The notes: a model not told the origin generated them from the letters alone. Positions 1 through 7,197 are shown, counted from the stretch's first letter. The stretch is DNA of 14,421 nucleotides from Acidobacteria bacterium UBA6911 (GCA_002451015.1 DKBB01000036.1:221-14641); one strand, 5' to 3'. A program made the numbers and translations.

Positions 1-1
1 C

Positions 2-1138
2 CGGGAGAATAATTACGCGAACGCGCGCGGCACGCCCCCGTTCGTAACGGATGTCGTCGTGAGCCGTCCGCCCTGGCCCTACCCGCTCGGAGGAGATGTA
101 ACGATTCCGCCTTTGAGTCCCACCGTGATGGAACCGAATCCCAAGATACCGGTGACCTATCAGTGGAACCTGATAATGCAGCGACAGATCTTTCCCGACC
201 TCGTGGTGACGTTCGGGTACCAGGGGTCCCGAAGCCTGCACCTGGGAAGCGTCCGTTGCCCGAACTGCGCGGTGGGCACTATCGTGGACGGCAGGTATTA
301 CTGGGAAGAGGGGTTGCCCAGGCCGAATCCGGCTTTTGAATATATTCGTTATCTGACCATGGATGCCAGCGCGAACTACAACGCCTTCCAGCTTCGGGTG
401 GAGAAGAGGTATTCCGCCGGTTTCGCAGTCCAGGGAAGCTTCACCTTCAGCAAGGCGATGGACAACGGATCCGGGCAGTCCGGTTCGGAACTGGGCGGAG
501 TGGGAAATATTTTCACCCGCCAGAATGAACAGGACCTGGACGCGGAGTGGGCTCTTTCCTCCTTCGACGTGCGCCGGAACCTGAGTGTGAACCTGTCGTA
601 TGAACTGCCGTTCGGGCCCGGAAGAAGGGTTGCGCTCCAGCCAGGGGGATGGATCGAAAAGCTCGCGGGAGGGTGGAAATTCAACACGATACTGAGCCTG
701 ATGGACGGGTCTCCCGCGACCATCACCCTGGATTTCAACCGCTCCAGAAATCTGCACAACAGGGACATTGCCGATCGTCCGGACCTGAGACCGGGCATGT
801 CCAACAGCCCGGTACTCGGAGGGCCGGACATGTATTACGATCCGACGGCATTCGTGCTGCAGCCCGCGGGCTTTGCGGGCAACCTGGGCCGGAACACGCT
901 GATCCTGCCGGGATACGTCGGCCTGGACGTCTCGATGTCGAAACGGTTTGCGTTCAGAAACGATTCCAATTTCGAGTTCCGGGGGGAATTGTTCAACGTG
1001 TTGAATCATCCTAATTTCGCGGCGCCCGACCTGGTTCCTGTCCTTGAGGACGGGTCCTACAATCCGACCGCCGGCTCTATCGGCTCCACCCGAGGCACGT
1101 CGCGGCAGATACAGATCGGCCTCCGGTACATATTCTGA
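2..1138 (+). CDS. TonB-dependent receptor, Oar-like, C-terminal part (5' end outside window)
   Basis: The reading frame is open from base 2 to the stop at 1136-1138, giving 378 visible residues, so the gene enters from the left and the internal GTG at 59 is not its start. The fragment resembles the end of the long Oar-like receptors (N-terminal carboxypeptidase-regulatory-like domain, plug, 22-strand barrel) abundant in Acidobacteriota. Typical landmarks are VTYQWNLIMQRQI, FGYQGSRS, LRVEKRYSAGFAVQGSFTFS, NLSYELPFG and the closing strand RQIQIGLRYIF, which ends in the aromatic residue expected of an outer-membrane barrel. The family sits in the outer membrane and imports large ligands with TonB energy. 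The ligand cannot be told, because the plug and N-terminal domain lie outside. No gene follows on this strand; two hairpins follow the stop. I am sure of the family and unsure of the substrate. Confidence 0.88.
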   Translation, partial: RENNYANARGTPPFVTDVVVSRPPWPYPLGGDVTIPPLSPTVMEPNPKIPVTYQWNLIMQRQIFPDLVVTFGYQGSRSLHLGSVRCPNCAVGTIVDGRYYWEEGLPRPNPAFEYIRYLTMDASANYNAFQLRVEKRYSAGFAVQGSFTFSKAMDNGSGQSGSELGGVGNIFTRQNEQDLDAEWALSSFDVRRNLSVNLSYELPFGPGRRVALQPGGWIEKLAGGWKFNTILSLMDGSPATITLDFNRSRNLHNRDIADRPDLRPGMSNSPVLGGPDMYYDPTAFVLQPAGFAGNLGRNTLILPGYVGLDVSMSKRFAFRNDSNFEFRGELFNVLNHPNFAAPDLVPVLEDGSYNPTAGSIGSTRGTSRQIQIGLRYIF

Positions 1139-1206
1139 AGAGGAGCGGGGGATGGGGCGAAAAGCAGGCTCTTCGTGTTCGGGTTTAGGCCATTTAGATA
1201 ACGGAT

Positions 1207-1235
1207 GACCGGTCTCAGGAGAATCGAGACCGGTC
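1207..1235. repeat. perfect 10-bp inverted repeat (hairpin) after the receptor gene
   Basis: GACCGGTCTC at 1207-1216 pairs perfectly with GAGACCGGTC at 1226-1235 across a 9-base loop. No T run follows on either strand, so it is not a classical intrinsic terminator by itself. It lies between two convergent genes just ahead of a real terminator. It may act as a 3'-end stabilising hairpin, a pause site or a protein-binding dyad. Confidence 0.6.
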
Positions 1236-1260
1236 GATCTAATCCTGCTTGCGGAGAAAC

Positions 1261-1293
1261 AAAAAAGGCAGGAAGGTTCGTCCTGCCTTTTTT
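1261..1293. terminator. bidirectional intrinsic terminator between convergent genes
   Basis: AAAAAAGGCAGGA (1261-1273) and TCCTGCCTTTTTT (1281-1293) form a perfect 13-bp stem with a 7-base loop. The GC core is flanked by an A run on the left and a T run on the right, so transcripts from either side end in a U tract. It serves the receptor gene from the left and the cysteine-rich lipoprotein gene, whose stop lies 27 bases to the right. Confidence 0.92.
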
Positions 1294-1319
1294 CACATAA
1301 CGCTCTGTAGGGAAGAGGA

Positions 1320-1775
1320 TCAGCTTGTGACCAGATCCATGCCGCACTTGCACTTCCCCGGTTTGTCCGAGATGAAATTGCAGGTGCACGATCCTCCGCA
1401 GTTGCAGTAATAGAGCCCCGTTCCCGCCATGTTGACCCGTTTGATCGGGGCTCCGCAGCTGCATACAGTCGGATCTTCCTCGGTCAGACCTTCACACTCA
1501 CAGCCATCCTCGCACTGGCAGATCAGGGCTTCGGTGTTTTCAACCCGGACTACGTGCCCCCATTTCAGCGGTTCGCCGCAGGTGCAGTCCGCGGCAACGG
1601 TACTCAGCGTATTGCATGTGCACTCGGGTCCGCAGTTGCAGTAATACAGAACATCCTGTCGGACAGCGGCCGTATCCTCGTCCGGCATCCCTGTCGCAGC
1701 CGTTTCCTCGTTCTGCGTCCCTGTACAGCCGGCTATCAGCATTATCAGACTTAATCCGATGATCCAAATTCTCAT
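1320..1775 (-). CDS. Cysteine-rich lipoprotein with three six-cysteine repeats (putative metal binding)
   Basis: The frame stays open further upstream, but I start at the ATG at 1775. It is preceded by AGGAGGG (1784-1790) at good spacing and begins a lipoprotein signal: a hydrophobic stretch at residues 4-15, then AGC with the lipidated Cys at 17. The product has 151 residues. After an acidic linker come three repeats of pattern CxC-x3-CxC-x9/10-CxCG, with cysteines at 46-66, 86-107 and 124-144. The last repeat ends DKPGKCKCGMDLV. This closely resembles the end of the heavy-metal-binding domain in CusB-like and CopA-like proteins, whose consensus is PGKCPKCGMDL. I infer a membrane-anchored, periplasm-facing metal-binding protein; the metal is unknown. 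It is convergent with the receptor gene and lies 200 bases beyond the decarboxylase genes on the same strand, with its own AT-rich upstream region, so it is probably a separate unit. I do not recognise a named family. Confidence 0.82.
   Translation of the reverse strand: MRIWIIGLSLIMLIAGCTGTQNEETAATGMPDEDTAAVRQDVLYYCNCGPECTCNTLSTVAADCTCGEPLKWGHVVRVENTEALICQCEDGCECEGLTEEDPTVCSCGAPIKRVNMAGTGLYYCNCGGSCTCNFISDKPGKCKCGMDLVTS
1323..1646 (-). repeat. three tandem protein repeats of about 33-40 residues within the cysteine-rich lipoprotein
   Basis: Residues 44-76, 84-116 and 122-151 share the order YYCNCG / CTC / CxCG, with six cysteines each and small spacing changes. Repeats 1 and 3 start with the identical YYCNCG. 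Repeat 2 is the most diverged, starting LICQC and more acidic. At DNA level the copies are diverged, which suggests an old duplication. Confidence 0.8.
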
Positions 1776-1975
1776 TGGAGTTTCCCTCCTGTTGATATCG
1801 TTGTCATTCCTTTTGCAAACATCTCTATCGACGATTTCATAAAGGCCGAATGGTATCTTAAAATTAAATTTATGTATAGTGGCTTGTCCGGAATCGGGGA
1901 TTTCAATAAAGATGCTTCCGTCTGTCGTACCGGCCTGATGGCGGATAGGACCCGCGGGTTCCGGAGCACCCCAAA

Positions 1976-2545
1976 TCATTTTTCTGCGGACAGGGCGTCT
2001 CGAAGCTCGTGAGCCCGTTCTCGGATGTAGGCCCGGGGCCTGGGTACGGGCTCGTCTGCGCGGCAAACTTTCCATATGAAAATCCCGGGTCCCGGACCAT
2101 TAAAATGGCCCGGAAGACAGGCGTCGAAGTCCCTGTCGTTTTCAATGGTCTGTACATGGGTCAGCCCGGCGCCCCGGGCAAGGATTTCAAAATTCACAAG
2201 CCCGGCGCCCGGAATCGGCTGATTCCCCGTTACCTCGTAAGTGCCGTTGTCGACAATCACCATGGTGAAATTGTCCGGCGGATTCTGCGCGATCGTGATC
2301 AGGGTTCCCAGGCACATTAAAGTGCTGCCGTCGCCGTTGAGCACAATGACGCGACGGTCGGGTTGCGCCAGGGCGAGACCGAGCGCAAATGGGGGCGCCT
2401 GGCCCATGGAACTTTCCACCATGGCGAAGTCGAGCGGTCCGTCCGAAAGACGGGCCCAGGGGCCGGCGACGCTCATCGTCGTAATGACGATTTCGTCCCG
2501 CCGCAGAGAGAAGAGTTTTTCCAGGCAGACATATTTGTCGAGCAT
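1976..2545 (-). CDS. ThDP-dependent decarboxylase, beta subunit (sulfopyruvate/phosphonopyruvate decarboxylase type)
   Basis: This 189-residue protein carries the C-terminal thiamine-diphosphate-binding half of a decarboxylase. SMGQAPPFALGLALA lies at 46-60, the cofactor motif GDGS at 71-74, and the second Mg ligand in VDNGTYEVTGNQ (N100). D72 and N100 are the expected metal ligands, and the spacing fits the GDG-x(25-30)-N signature. Length and order match ComE-like beta subunits of sulfopyruvate decarboxylase and the matching half of phosphonopyruvate decarboxylase. Its ATG at 2545 overlaps the stop of the alpha gene in the sequence TGATG. GGGAGA (2555-2560) lies nine bases upstream, so the two are translationally coupled and should form one complex. 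The 2-oxo acid substrate is not settled: sulfopyruvate, phosphonopyruvate and others remain possible. Confidence 0.88.
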   Translation of the reverse strand: MLDKYVCLEKLFSLRRDEIVITTMSVAGPWARLSDGPLDFAMVESSMGQAPPFALGLALAQPDRRVIVLNGDGSTLMCLGTLITIAQNPPDNFTMVIVDNGTYEVTGNQPIPGAGLVNFEILARGAGLTHVQTIENDRDFDACLPGHFNGPGPGIFIWKVCRADEPVPRPRAYIRERAHELRDALSAEK

Positions 2546-3036
2546 CAGGCCATCTCTCCCGGATAGATCACGGCAACCGGCAGCGAAAGATCGTGACTTT
2601 CAGCAAAAGCATCCGAAATCCGGCAGCTCTCCGAAGATGCGCGCATCACGTAGTAGGGCACATCCCAGGCTTTCAGAGTCGGCTCGAAAAAGGTCGCGGC
2701 CGTATCGACGGCGCCTTTTCCGGACATCGTCTCGTAGCCGCGCCAGCCGAGAATCATGACCAACGGGATTCCCATGTTGTGGACGGTGCCGCGAAACGCG
2801 TCTCCGGACTCGAAGAAGCCGGTGTTCTGTATGATCACCATCGGTTTTCTCCCGCCGATGAAAAGACCCGCCGCCAGGGCAAAGGCTTCCCCTTCGCGAG
2901 TGACGGGGAGGACCTGGATGTCGGGATCGGCCCACAGCTTTTGATAAAGAACGCGCGAACCGTTGTCCGGAACGCCGACCACGTGGGTGACCCTGTTTTT
3001 CTTTATCTCCAGCAGAACCGCGTCCGCCTTAATCAT
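2545..3036 (-). CDS. ThDP-dependent decarboxylase, alpha subunit (ComD-like)
   Basis: This 163-residue protein matches the pyrimidine-binding half of split thiamine-diphosphate decarboxylases. HVVGVPDNGSR is near the N-terminus. TREGEAFALAAG at 46-57 places the catalytic glutamate at E48, nine residues before the conserved glycine. IIQNTGFFESGDA (68-80) corresponds to the QNSGLGN-type active-site loop of ComD proteins. The variant TGFFESGDA departs from that usual loop and may reflect a different substrate. The start at 3036 has only a purine-rich leader (AAAGAAAAG) and a more distant AAGGAAG, so translation signals are moderate. The gene is 113 bases downstream of the UROD-superfamily gene and overlaps the beta gene by one base. 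The complex would act in the cytoplasm. Confidence 0.86.
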   Translation of the reverse strand: MIKADAVLLEIKKNRVTHVVGVPDNGSRVLYQKLWADPDIQVLPVTREGEAFALAAGLFIGGRKPMVIIQNTGFFESGDAFRGTVHNMGIPLVMILGWRGYETMSGKGAVDTAATFFEPTLKAWDVPYYVMRASSESCRISDAFAESHDLSLPVAVIYPGEMA

Positions 3037-3149
3037 ATTTCTTTTCTTTGACTTCCTTTAAACACACGTCTCGCCGGTTCGCGTTTCATCGTGCCGGCAA
3101 GGAATCATTCCTGCATGCCCAGGTCGGATAGAGGACCGGAGTCCGGAAA

Positions 3150-4511
3150 CTACTTTTTATAGACGCCGTATTCCACGGCCGCGGCGTGCATGGCCTGGAT
3201 GTTTTCCAGCTTGGGATTGTCCGGGATGCATCCGGCGGCAAGGATGTACCCCCCTCCCGGACCGCATGTTTCTATAAGTTTGCGGCAGTGTTGTTTGACT
3301 TTCGCGGGATCGCCGGTCACGACGAGCGAGGACGGCACATTCCCCTGGATGCAGAATTTGTTTCCCAGGATTTTCTTTGCCTTGGCCATGTCGGTCTGAT
3401 CCAGCCACCACGCCACGCTGCCTTTGGGGAAGTCCGTCACCGTTTCCAATCTCGTATTGTAGCCTCCCTCCGCGAACGGCATGGCGATGAGTCCCTCGCG
3501 GATGAAGGCATCCATTACCTTCTTCAGGGACGGCCAGTAGAACGTGTTGAACTGTTTTTCCGACATCCAGCCGTCCGCTCCCTTGTGCAGCGGCAGAAGG
3601 ACGGTCAGCATATTGGCGAAGTTCGGATGGTCCAGGACGGAATGAATGATCAGTTCCGTCATGACATCGATGGCTTCCAGGAGCTTGTCGGCATGCCGGA
3701 ACATGTCCATCATGATGCCCCGGGTGCCCCGGAGCGTATCGCCGATGGCGTCGAAAGGCGCCACGGTAATCATGCCCAGCGTGGACGGGAAGCCGTGCGC
3801 CGGCCCGAATTCCATGAGCCGCGCGCTCAACTCGTTCCTCTTCTGGATCTCTTCCCCGGCGTGAATCATCCTCTGCAGCGATTCCCGCACCTGCGGCAAC
3901 GCCAGGGGCATGAGCTGCGCCGTGGGTATTTCGAGAATGTCCGGCAGAGGGGACAGCATGCGGAAGCCTTCGAAGGCGCCGAAAATCCTGGGCAGATAGG
4001 TTCTCAACCAGTAATCGGACGGATCCCGGATCAGGTCGTCGTATTCTTCGACTTTCATGTACTCGCCTTCGACATACTGGTAGTCGGGTGCGTCGACGGA
4101 CAGCCCGTGCCCCGGCCAGGCATAGAGCTTGTAGTCGAGTATTTCCAGGGCCTTCCCCGGGATCGTGAAAGGGGCGGCGAAATGATCCAGTTGTTCCGAA
4201 TATTGTTCGTTGAACGCCTTGCAGGCCTGGATGCCTTTTTCGACGTCGTATATGGCGTCGTGCATCCGGATCCCATGCAGATTGAAGGGAAGGTTGCCCA
4301 CGGGCAGGCTGACCGGCAAGCGGTCGGGCTCCTCTACGTTTAAGGCGGCCGCTATCCTCCGGGCCCTTTTTTTGTATGCTTTCTCGGCATCCGGGCTGAT
4401 GAATTTTACATGTTTAGGATTTTGAAACCGGTTTAATCGGTATTCCCTTTTTTCCTCCGGGGTCATTTGAAGCCAGTTGCCGGGCAAGCCGGCCGGTTGC
4501 TTATTCGCCAT
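3150..4511 (-). CDS. Uroporphyrinogen decarboxylase-superfamily protein, probable corrinoid-type methyltransferase
   Basis: The 453-residue product has the UROD-like fold signature seen in MtaA/MtbA-type methyltransferases rather than in heme-pathway HemE. The N-terminal segment PDRLPVSLPVGN is typical. LLPLHKGADGWMSEKQF (305-321), PFAEGGYNTRL (345-355), the strand ending in IQGNVPSSLVVTGDP and CGPGGGYILAAGC (416-428) are the recognisable C-terminal blocks. H309, E348 and C428 are candidate zinc ligands by analogy. The HxC pair of MtaA is not intact (HKG), so the metal site may differ. Two in-frame ATGs exist, at 4517 and 4511. I chose 4511 because AGGAG at 4521-4525 is nine bases from it but only three from the other. 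It lies upstream of the split decarboxylase genes on the same strand, suggesting a catabolic route that includes demethylation or methyl transfer. No corrinoid-binding protein is visible in the window. Confidence 0.85.
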   Translation of the reverse strand: MANKQPAGLPGNWLQMTPEEKREYRLNRFQNPKHVKFISPDAEKAYKKRARRIAAALNVEEPDRLPVSLPVGNLPFNLHGIRMHDAIYDVEKGIQACKAFNEQYSEQLDHFAAPFTIPGKALEILDYKLYAWPGHGLSVDAPDYQYVEGEYMKVEEYDDLIRDPSDYWLRTYLPRIFGAFEGFRMLSPLPDILEIPTAQLMPLALPQVRESLQRMIHAGEEIQKRNELSARLMEFGPAHGFPSTLGMITVAPFDAIGDTLRGTRGIMMDMFRHADKLLEAIDVMTELIIHSVLDHPNFANMLTVLLPLHKGADGWMSEKQFNTFYWPSLKKVMDAFIREGLIAMPFAEGGYNTRLETVTDFPKGSVAWWLDQTDMAKAKKILGNKFCIQGNVPSSLVVTGDPAKVKQHCRKLIETCGPGGGYILAAGCIPDNPKLENIQAMHAAAVEYGVYKK

Positions 4512-4520
4512 GATCATTCG

Positions 4521-4525
4521 CTCCT
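4521..4525 (-). promoter_or_regulatory. ribosome binding site deciding the UROD-family start
   Basis: AGGAG on the minus strand. It is nine bases upstream of the ATG at 4511 and only three from the ATG at 4517, favouring the shorter protein. Confidence 0.6.
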
Positions 4526-4745
4526 GAATATTTTTTTATGCAATATCGATAAGCCGATACTTCGAATGAAGTGGATGCCAGTGTGTTCTTTGTCCATAGT
4601 CCGTGGACGGCATCTGTTAAATTACCGCATGTCTCTTCTATTGAATTAAAACCGCGCCTATTGTATATCCGCCTGATTCCAAAAAGTAGTGAATACCGGG
4701 GATCCGTTTGCCGGTTTTGGCCGGATCCCGTCTGGAACAAACATG
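4526..4745. other. non-coding promoter region upstream of the UROD/decarboxylase operon
   Basis: No convincing gene lies here. The region must hold the minus-strand promoter of the UROD-family operon, though I cannot fix a -35/-10 pair. Two small dyads are visible. GTCCA (4592-4596) and TGGAC (4604-4608) sit inside a wider GATGCC (4574-4579) / GGCATC (4609-4614) pair, making a nested inverted repeat about 41 bases across. TATCG (4544-4548) / CGATA (4555-4559) lies nearer the gene. Either could be an operator. Confidence 0.4.
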
Positions 4746-4746
4746 A

Positions 4747-4772
4747 AAAAGGCTGCTCAAAGGCAGCCTTTT
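4747..4772 (-). terminator. intrinsic terminator of the SnoaL-like lipoprotein gene
   Basis: AAAAGGCTGC (4747-4756) pairs perfectly with GCAGCCTTTT (4763-4772) around a 6-base loop. It lies 70 bases past the stop of the minus-strand lipoprotein gene. Read on that strand it is a GC-rich stem ending in a T run. The symmetric A/T flanks would let it work in both directions. Confidence 0.85.
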
Positions 4773-4842
4773 CAAATACAATTTTCCGATTATCCCCGGG
4801 ATGGGGCCTCGAACGGGACCGGTCATTCCCTGCCCGCGATGC

Positions 4843-5817
4843 CTACCAGGCATGCTTCATGCCGTAGGGCGCCGTGAAAAAGACGGTATAGATCCTGTGG
4901 ATCTGGCCGTCGATGATCTTGAAAAGCCCACCGCCATAAAGAGTGGTGGGACTCAACTGGCCGATGTCGTGGATCTGTCCGTCGGTGGTGGTGACCTGCT
5001 TGATGTTGCCGGCATGATCCAGGGCGGCGAAGGAGAAGACCATGCCTCTTTCTTCATCGACCAGCACATGTCGGCGGCGGATCTCGGTCACGAATTTGAA
5101 GTAACCGGTCTTGAACTGTTCGGTGCAACTCATTGCTATGATGTTGTATCCTCCACCCATGCCGGCTCCCATGGCGGGATTGTTGGTTGTCTGCACGCCG
5201 TTTTCCATCCGGTTGCAAGTGTCGGCAAAAGGCACCGGCCTTTTTCCGTCCGCCCGCTCCAGAGCCGCAAAGTAGCTGTCCGCGATGGGAATCATTTCGT
5301 CACGCGGTCTTCTCTCCGAGGGTTCGAGCATCCGTGCATAGATCGGGTCAGGTTCGGTCAGAGAATCCACCCCGGAAAAATTTCGGTCCCGAGCGATAAT
5401 CTGCTCAATTTCGCTGATCCGGTTATTAACGATTTTCAGGCGGAAGGAAATAAGCACCTTGGTGCCGTTTTCTTCAACAATTCCTGAATAAGCGACCTGC
5501 CCGGTTTCCGGGTCGGTGGCATAGATGCCGAAATCGGTTTTGCCGCTGGCCGTCCCCCAAAGTGCATCGCCGACCTCCAGTTCCACGCCGTTTTCGGTGA
5601 ATCTGACATTGTCCGCCAGAGGCACGCTCGATGGATCGTGGGCTACCATGGCATCGATATAGCGATCGGCAAAGTCTTCCAGGCATGCACGGTCGCAATC
5701 GCCTGCCGTTGTGGGCGGCTCGGAGCCTGTTGTAGCCGGTTGGTCGGATGTGCAACCGGAAATACCGATAAGAAGAAAAATGCCGAGTATTGGAAATACG
5801 ATTTTCTCAATTCTCAT
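4843..5817 (-). CDS. Lipoprotein with duplicated SnoaL/NTF2-like (DUF8021-like) domain
   Basis: The frame is open 26 codons further upstream, but I start at the ATG at 5817, where GGAGG (5825-5829) lies seven bases ahead and a clean lipoprotein signal follows. It has a basic start, a hydrophobic stretch at 7-18 and lipobox ISGC with Cys22. The mature part holds two copies of one domain. ADRYIDAMVAHDPSSVPLAD (50-69), followed by NVRFTENGVE, is echoed by ADSYFAALERADGKRPVPFAD (179-199), followed by TCNRMENGVQ. This pattern resembles SnoaL-like proteins of unknown role (DUF8021-like, from memory). A cone-shaped small-molecule pocket is usual for the fold. Cysteines at 41, 45, 201 and 231 could form disulfides outside the cytoplasm. 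It is expressed alone, with its own terminator downstream. No function can be named. Confidence 0.78.
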   Translation of the reverse strand: MRIEKIVFPILGIFLLIGISGCTSDQPATTGSEPPTTAGDCDRACLEDFADRYIDAMVAHDPSSVPLADNVRFTENGVELEVGDALWGTASGKTDFGIYATDPETGQVAYSGIVEENGTKVLISFRLKIVNNRISEIEQIIARDRNFSGVDSLTEPDPIYARMLEPSERRPRDEMIPIADSYFAALERADGKRPVPFADTCNRMENGVQTTNNPAMGAGMGGGYNIIAMSCTEQFKTGYFKFVTEIRRRHVLVDEERGMVFSFAALDHAGNIKQVTTTDGQIHDIGQLSPTTLYGGGLFKIIDGQIHRIYTVFFTAPYGMKHAW

Positions 5818-6275
5818 AATGCTGCCTCCGGAACAGGTTGAATAGAACTGCATAGTCGTCACCAGGCTGAGGCCTCGATTGAGCCCTGCTTTCATGACGC
5901 GAAACGGAAAATTTCAATCTGCCGACGATTTGACGATTCTACAACAGGTCCAAGCCGCGCGGGGCGGTATTTTGCAATCCCATTCTTTTTTTGTCAGAGG
6001 ATTGTTCCAATTCGGGCGATGCGGGAATGGCCCAAGTTTTGTTCAATTTTCCAGGTTTTTTGGAAAACCCTTACAAAAGCATTGTAGAATCAAATATATC
6101 GAAAAGAAAGAAGTTTGAGACTTTGCTTCCTTGGACAAGAAGGCGAAGGCAAAAGCAAACCTGAATTTCCGGATGGGTCCCTGTCTTCATATACCTTGGC
6201 CACGAAGAGACCTGATACAGGGTACATTCGACCGGCCGGGTTCGGGGTATACGGATGCAGCTGTGAGGAGATTGC
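5818..6275. promoter_or_regulatory. divergent intergenic region between the SnoaL-like lipoprotein and SDR genes
   Basis: This 458-base region has no credible gene; open frames in it are short, and two run into neighbouring genes out of frame. It must carry promoters for both directions. For the SDR gene a possible -10, TAGAAT at 6085-6090, follows a weak -35-like TTGGAA (6060-6065) at 19-base spacing. The decamer TTGTAGAATC at 6082-6091 recurs inverted at 5935-5944. A 7-bp dyad, TTTTCCA (6047-6053) / TGGAAAA (6061-6067), overlaps the candidate -35. The leader before the SDR start is GC-rich. Confidence 0.45.
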
Positions 6276-7106
6276 ATGGCACGTCGACTTGAAGGACAGG
6301 TGGCGATTATCACGGGCGCAACCAGCGGGATCGGTGAAGGAACGGCCGAACGCTTTGTCGAGGAAGGAGCCCGGGTAGTCGTTGTCGGGCGTTCCGAGGA
6401 GAGGGGGAATGGCATCGTGTCGCGCCTGGGGGACCGGGCCGTGTTTTTTCAGGCCGACGTCACCCGGGAAAAAGATATCATTGGGATGATCGAATGCGCA
6501 CGCGAGCGCTTCGGGCGGCTCGACTGCCTGCTCAACAACGCCGGGGACTCCAAATCGAGCTTCGGAGTCCAGGAGATTACCGAAGATGCCTTCATCTACG
6601 ATATGAAACTCCTGGTGGGCAGCATTCTCTTCGCGGTCAAACACGCCCTGCCGCTGCTTCGCAGCCAGGGTTCCGGCTGCATCATCAACAATGCCAGCAT
6701 CTCAGGTATGGCTTCGGGCTACGGGCCGCTGGTATACAGCGCCGCCAAGGCCGCGGTCATCCAGATGACCCGGTCCCTGGCAATGGAACTGGCCAAAGAC
6801 CGCATCCGCGTCAATGCCATTTCCCCCGGCGTCGTCCAGACCCCCATCTTCGGACGGGTTCTTGGTTTCGGCGAAGAGAAAACCCGGAAAACTCTCGATG
6901 AAGTCGGTGCATGGCTGGGATCCTTCTCCCACCAGGGCCGGCCTGGAATTCCAAAAGACGTCGCCAATGCCGCAGTCTTTCTGGCCAGCGATGAAAGCGC
7001 CTACATCACGGGCCACAACCTGGTTGTCGACGGTGGATTGAGTATGGGTCTTACAGAAGAAGAGTTCGGCAAACGCTTCAGCAAACTGATTGAGATCGGA
7101 CAATAA
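6276..7106 (+). CDS. Short-chain dehydrogenase/reductase (classical SDR)
   Basis: The product has 276 residues, with start ATG at 6276 and GAGGAG (6265-6270) five bases ahead. All classical SDR landmarks are present. TGATSGIG (13-20) binds the nucleotide. R39 after the second strand suggests NADP(H). D61 lies in ADVT, NNAG at 87-90, catalytic S141, and Y154-x3-K158 in YSAAK. RVNAISPGVVQTP and the GHNLVVDGGLS end strand complete the fold. It oxidises a secondary alcohol or reduces a carbonyl in the cytoplasm; SDR sequence alone does not tell the substrate. The segment FGRVLGFGEEKTRKTLDEVG (192-211) is the variable substrate lid. It stands alone between two minus-strand lipoprotein genes. Automatic annotation as a 3-oxoacyl-ACP reductase would be unsafe, because no fatty-acid genes are nearby. 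Confidence 0.92.
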   Translation: MARRLEGQVAIITGATSGIGEGTAERFVEEGARVVVVGRSEERGNGIVSRLGDRAVFFQADVTREKDIIGMIECARERFGRLDCLLNNAGDSKSSFGVQEITEDAFIYDMKLLVGSILFAVKHALPLLRSQGSGCIINNASISGMASGYGPLVYSAAKAAVIQMTRSLAMELAKDRIRVNAISPGVVQTPIFGRVLGFGEEKTRKTLDEVGAWLGSFSHQGRPGIPKDVANAAVFLASDESAYITGHNLVVDGGLSMGLTEEEFGKRFSKLIEIGQ

Positions 7107-7197
7107 CCGGAAGGATGCAGAGAATTATTACCCCAATAAGCCGGACATGGAGCAGCTGTTTCTTTCGGTTAATTGGTTTTTCGATTATTGATAACCG

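Noticed and set aside
1948..1962. Near-palindrome GGACCCGCGGGTTCC after the beta-subunit gene
   Set aside because: It has no loop and no T run, so it is not a terminator. A single GC-rich palindrome in such DNA is unremarkable.
1776..2075. N-terminal extension of 100 residues for the cysteine-rich lipoprotein
   Set aside because: The frame is open, but the extension overlaps the beta-subunit gene and would bury the lipoprotein signal. A strong AGGAGGG sits before the ATG at 1775.
3186..4343. Long open frame (385 codons) on the + strand
   Set aside because: It lies wholly antisense to the UROD-family gene, shows no family resemblance and has no ribosome binding site. It is a product of the codon bias of the real gene.
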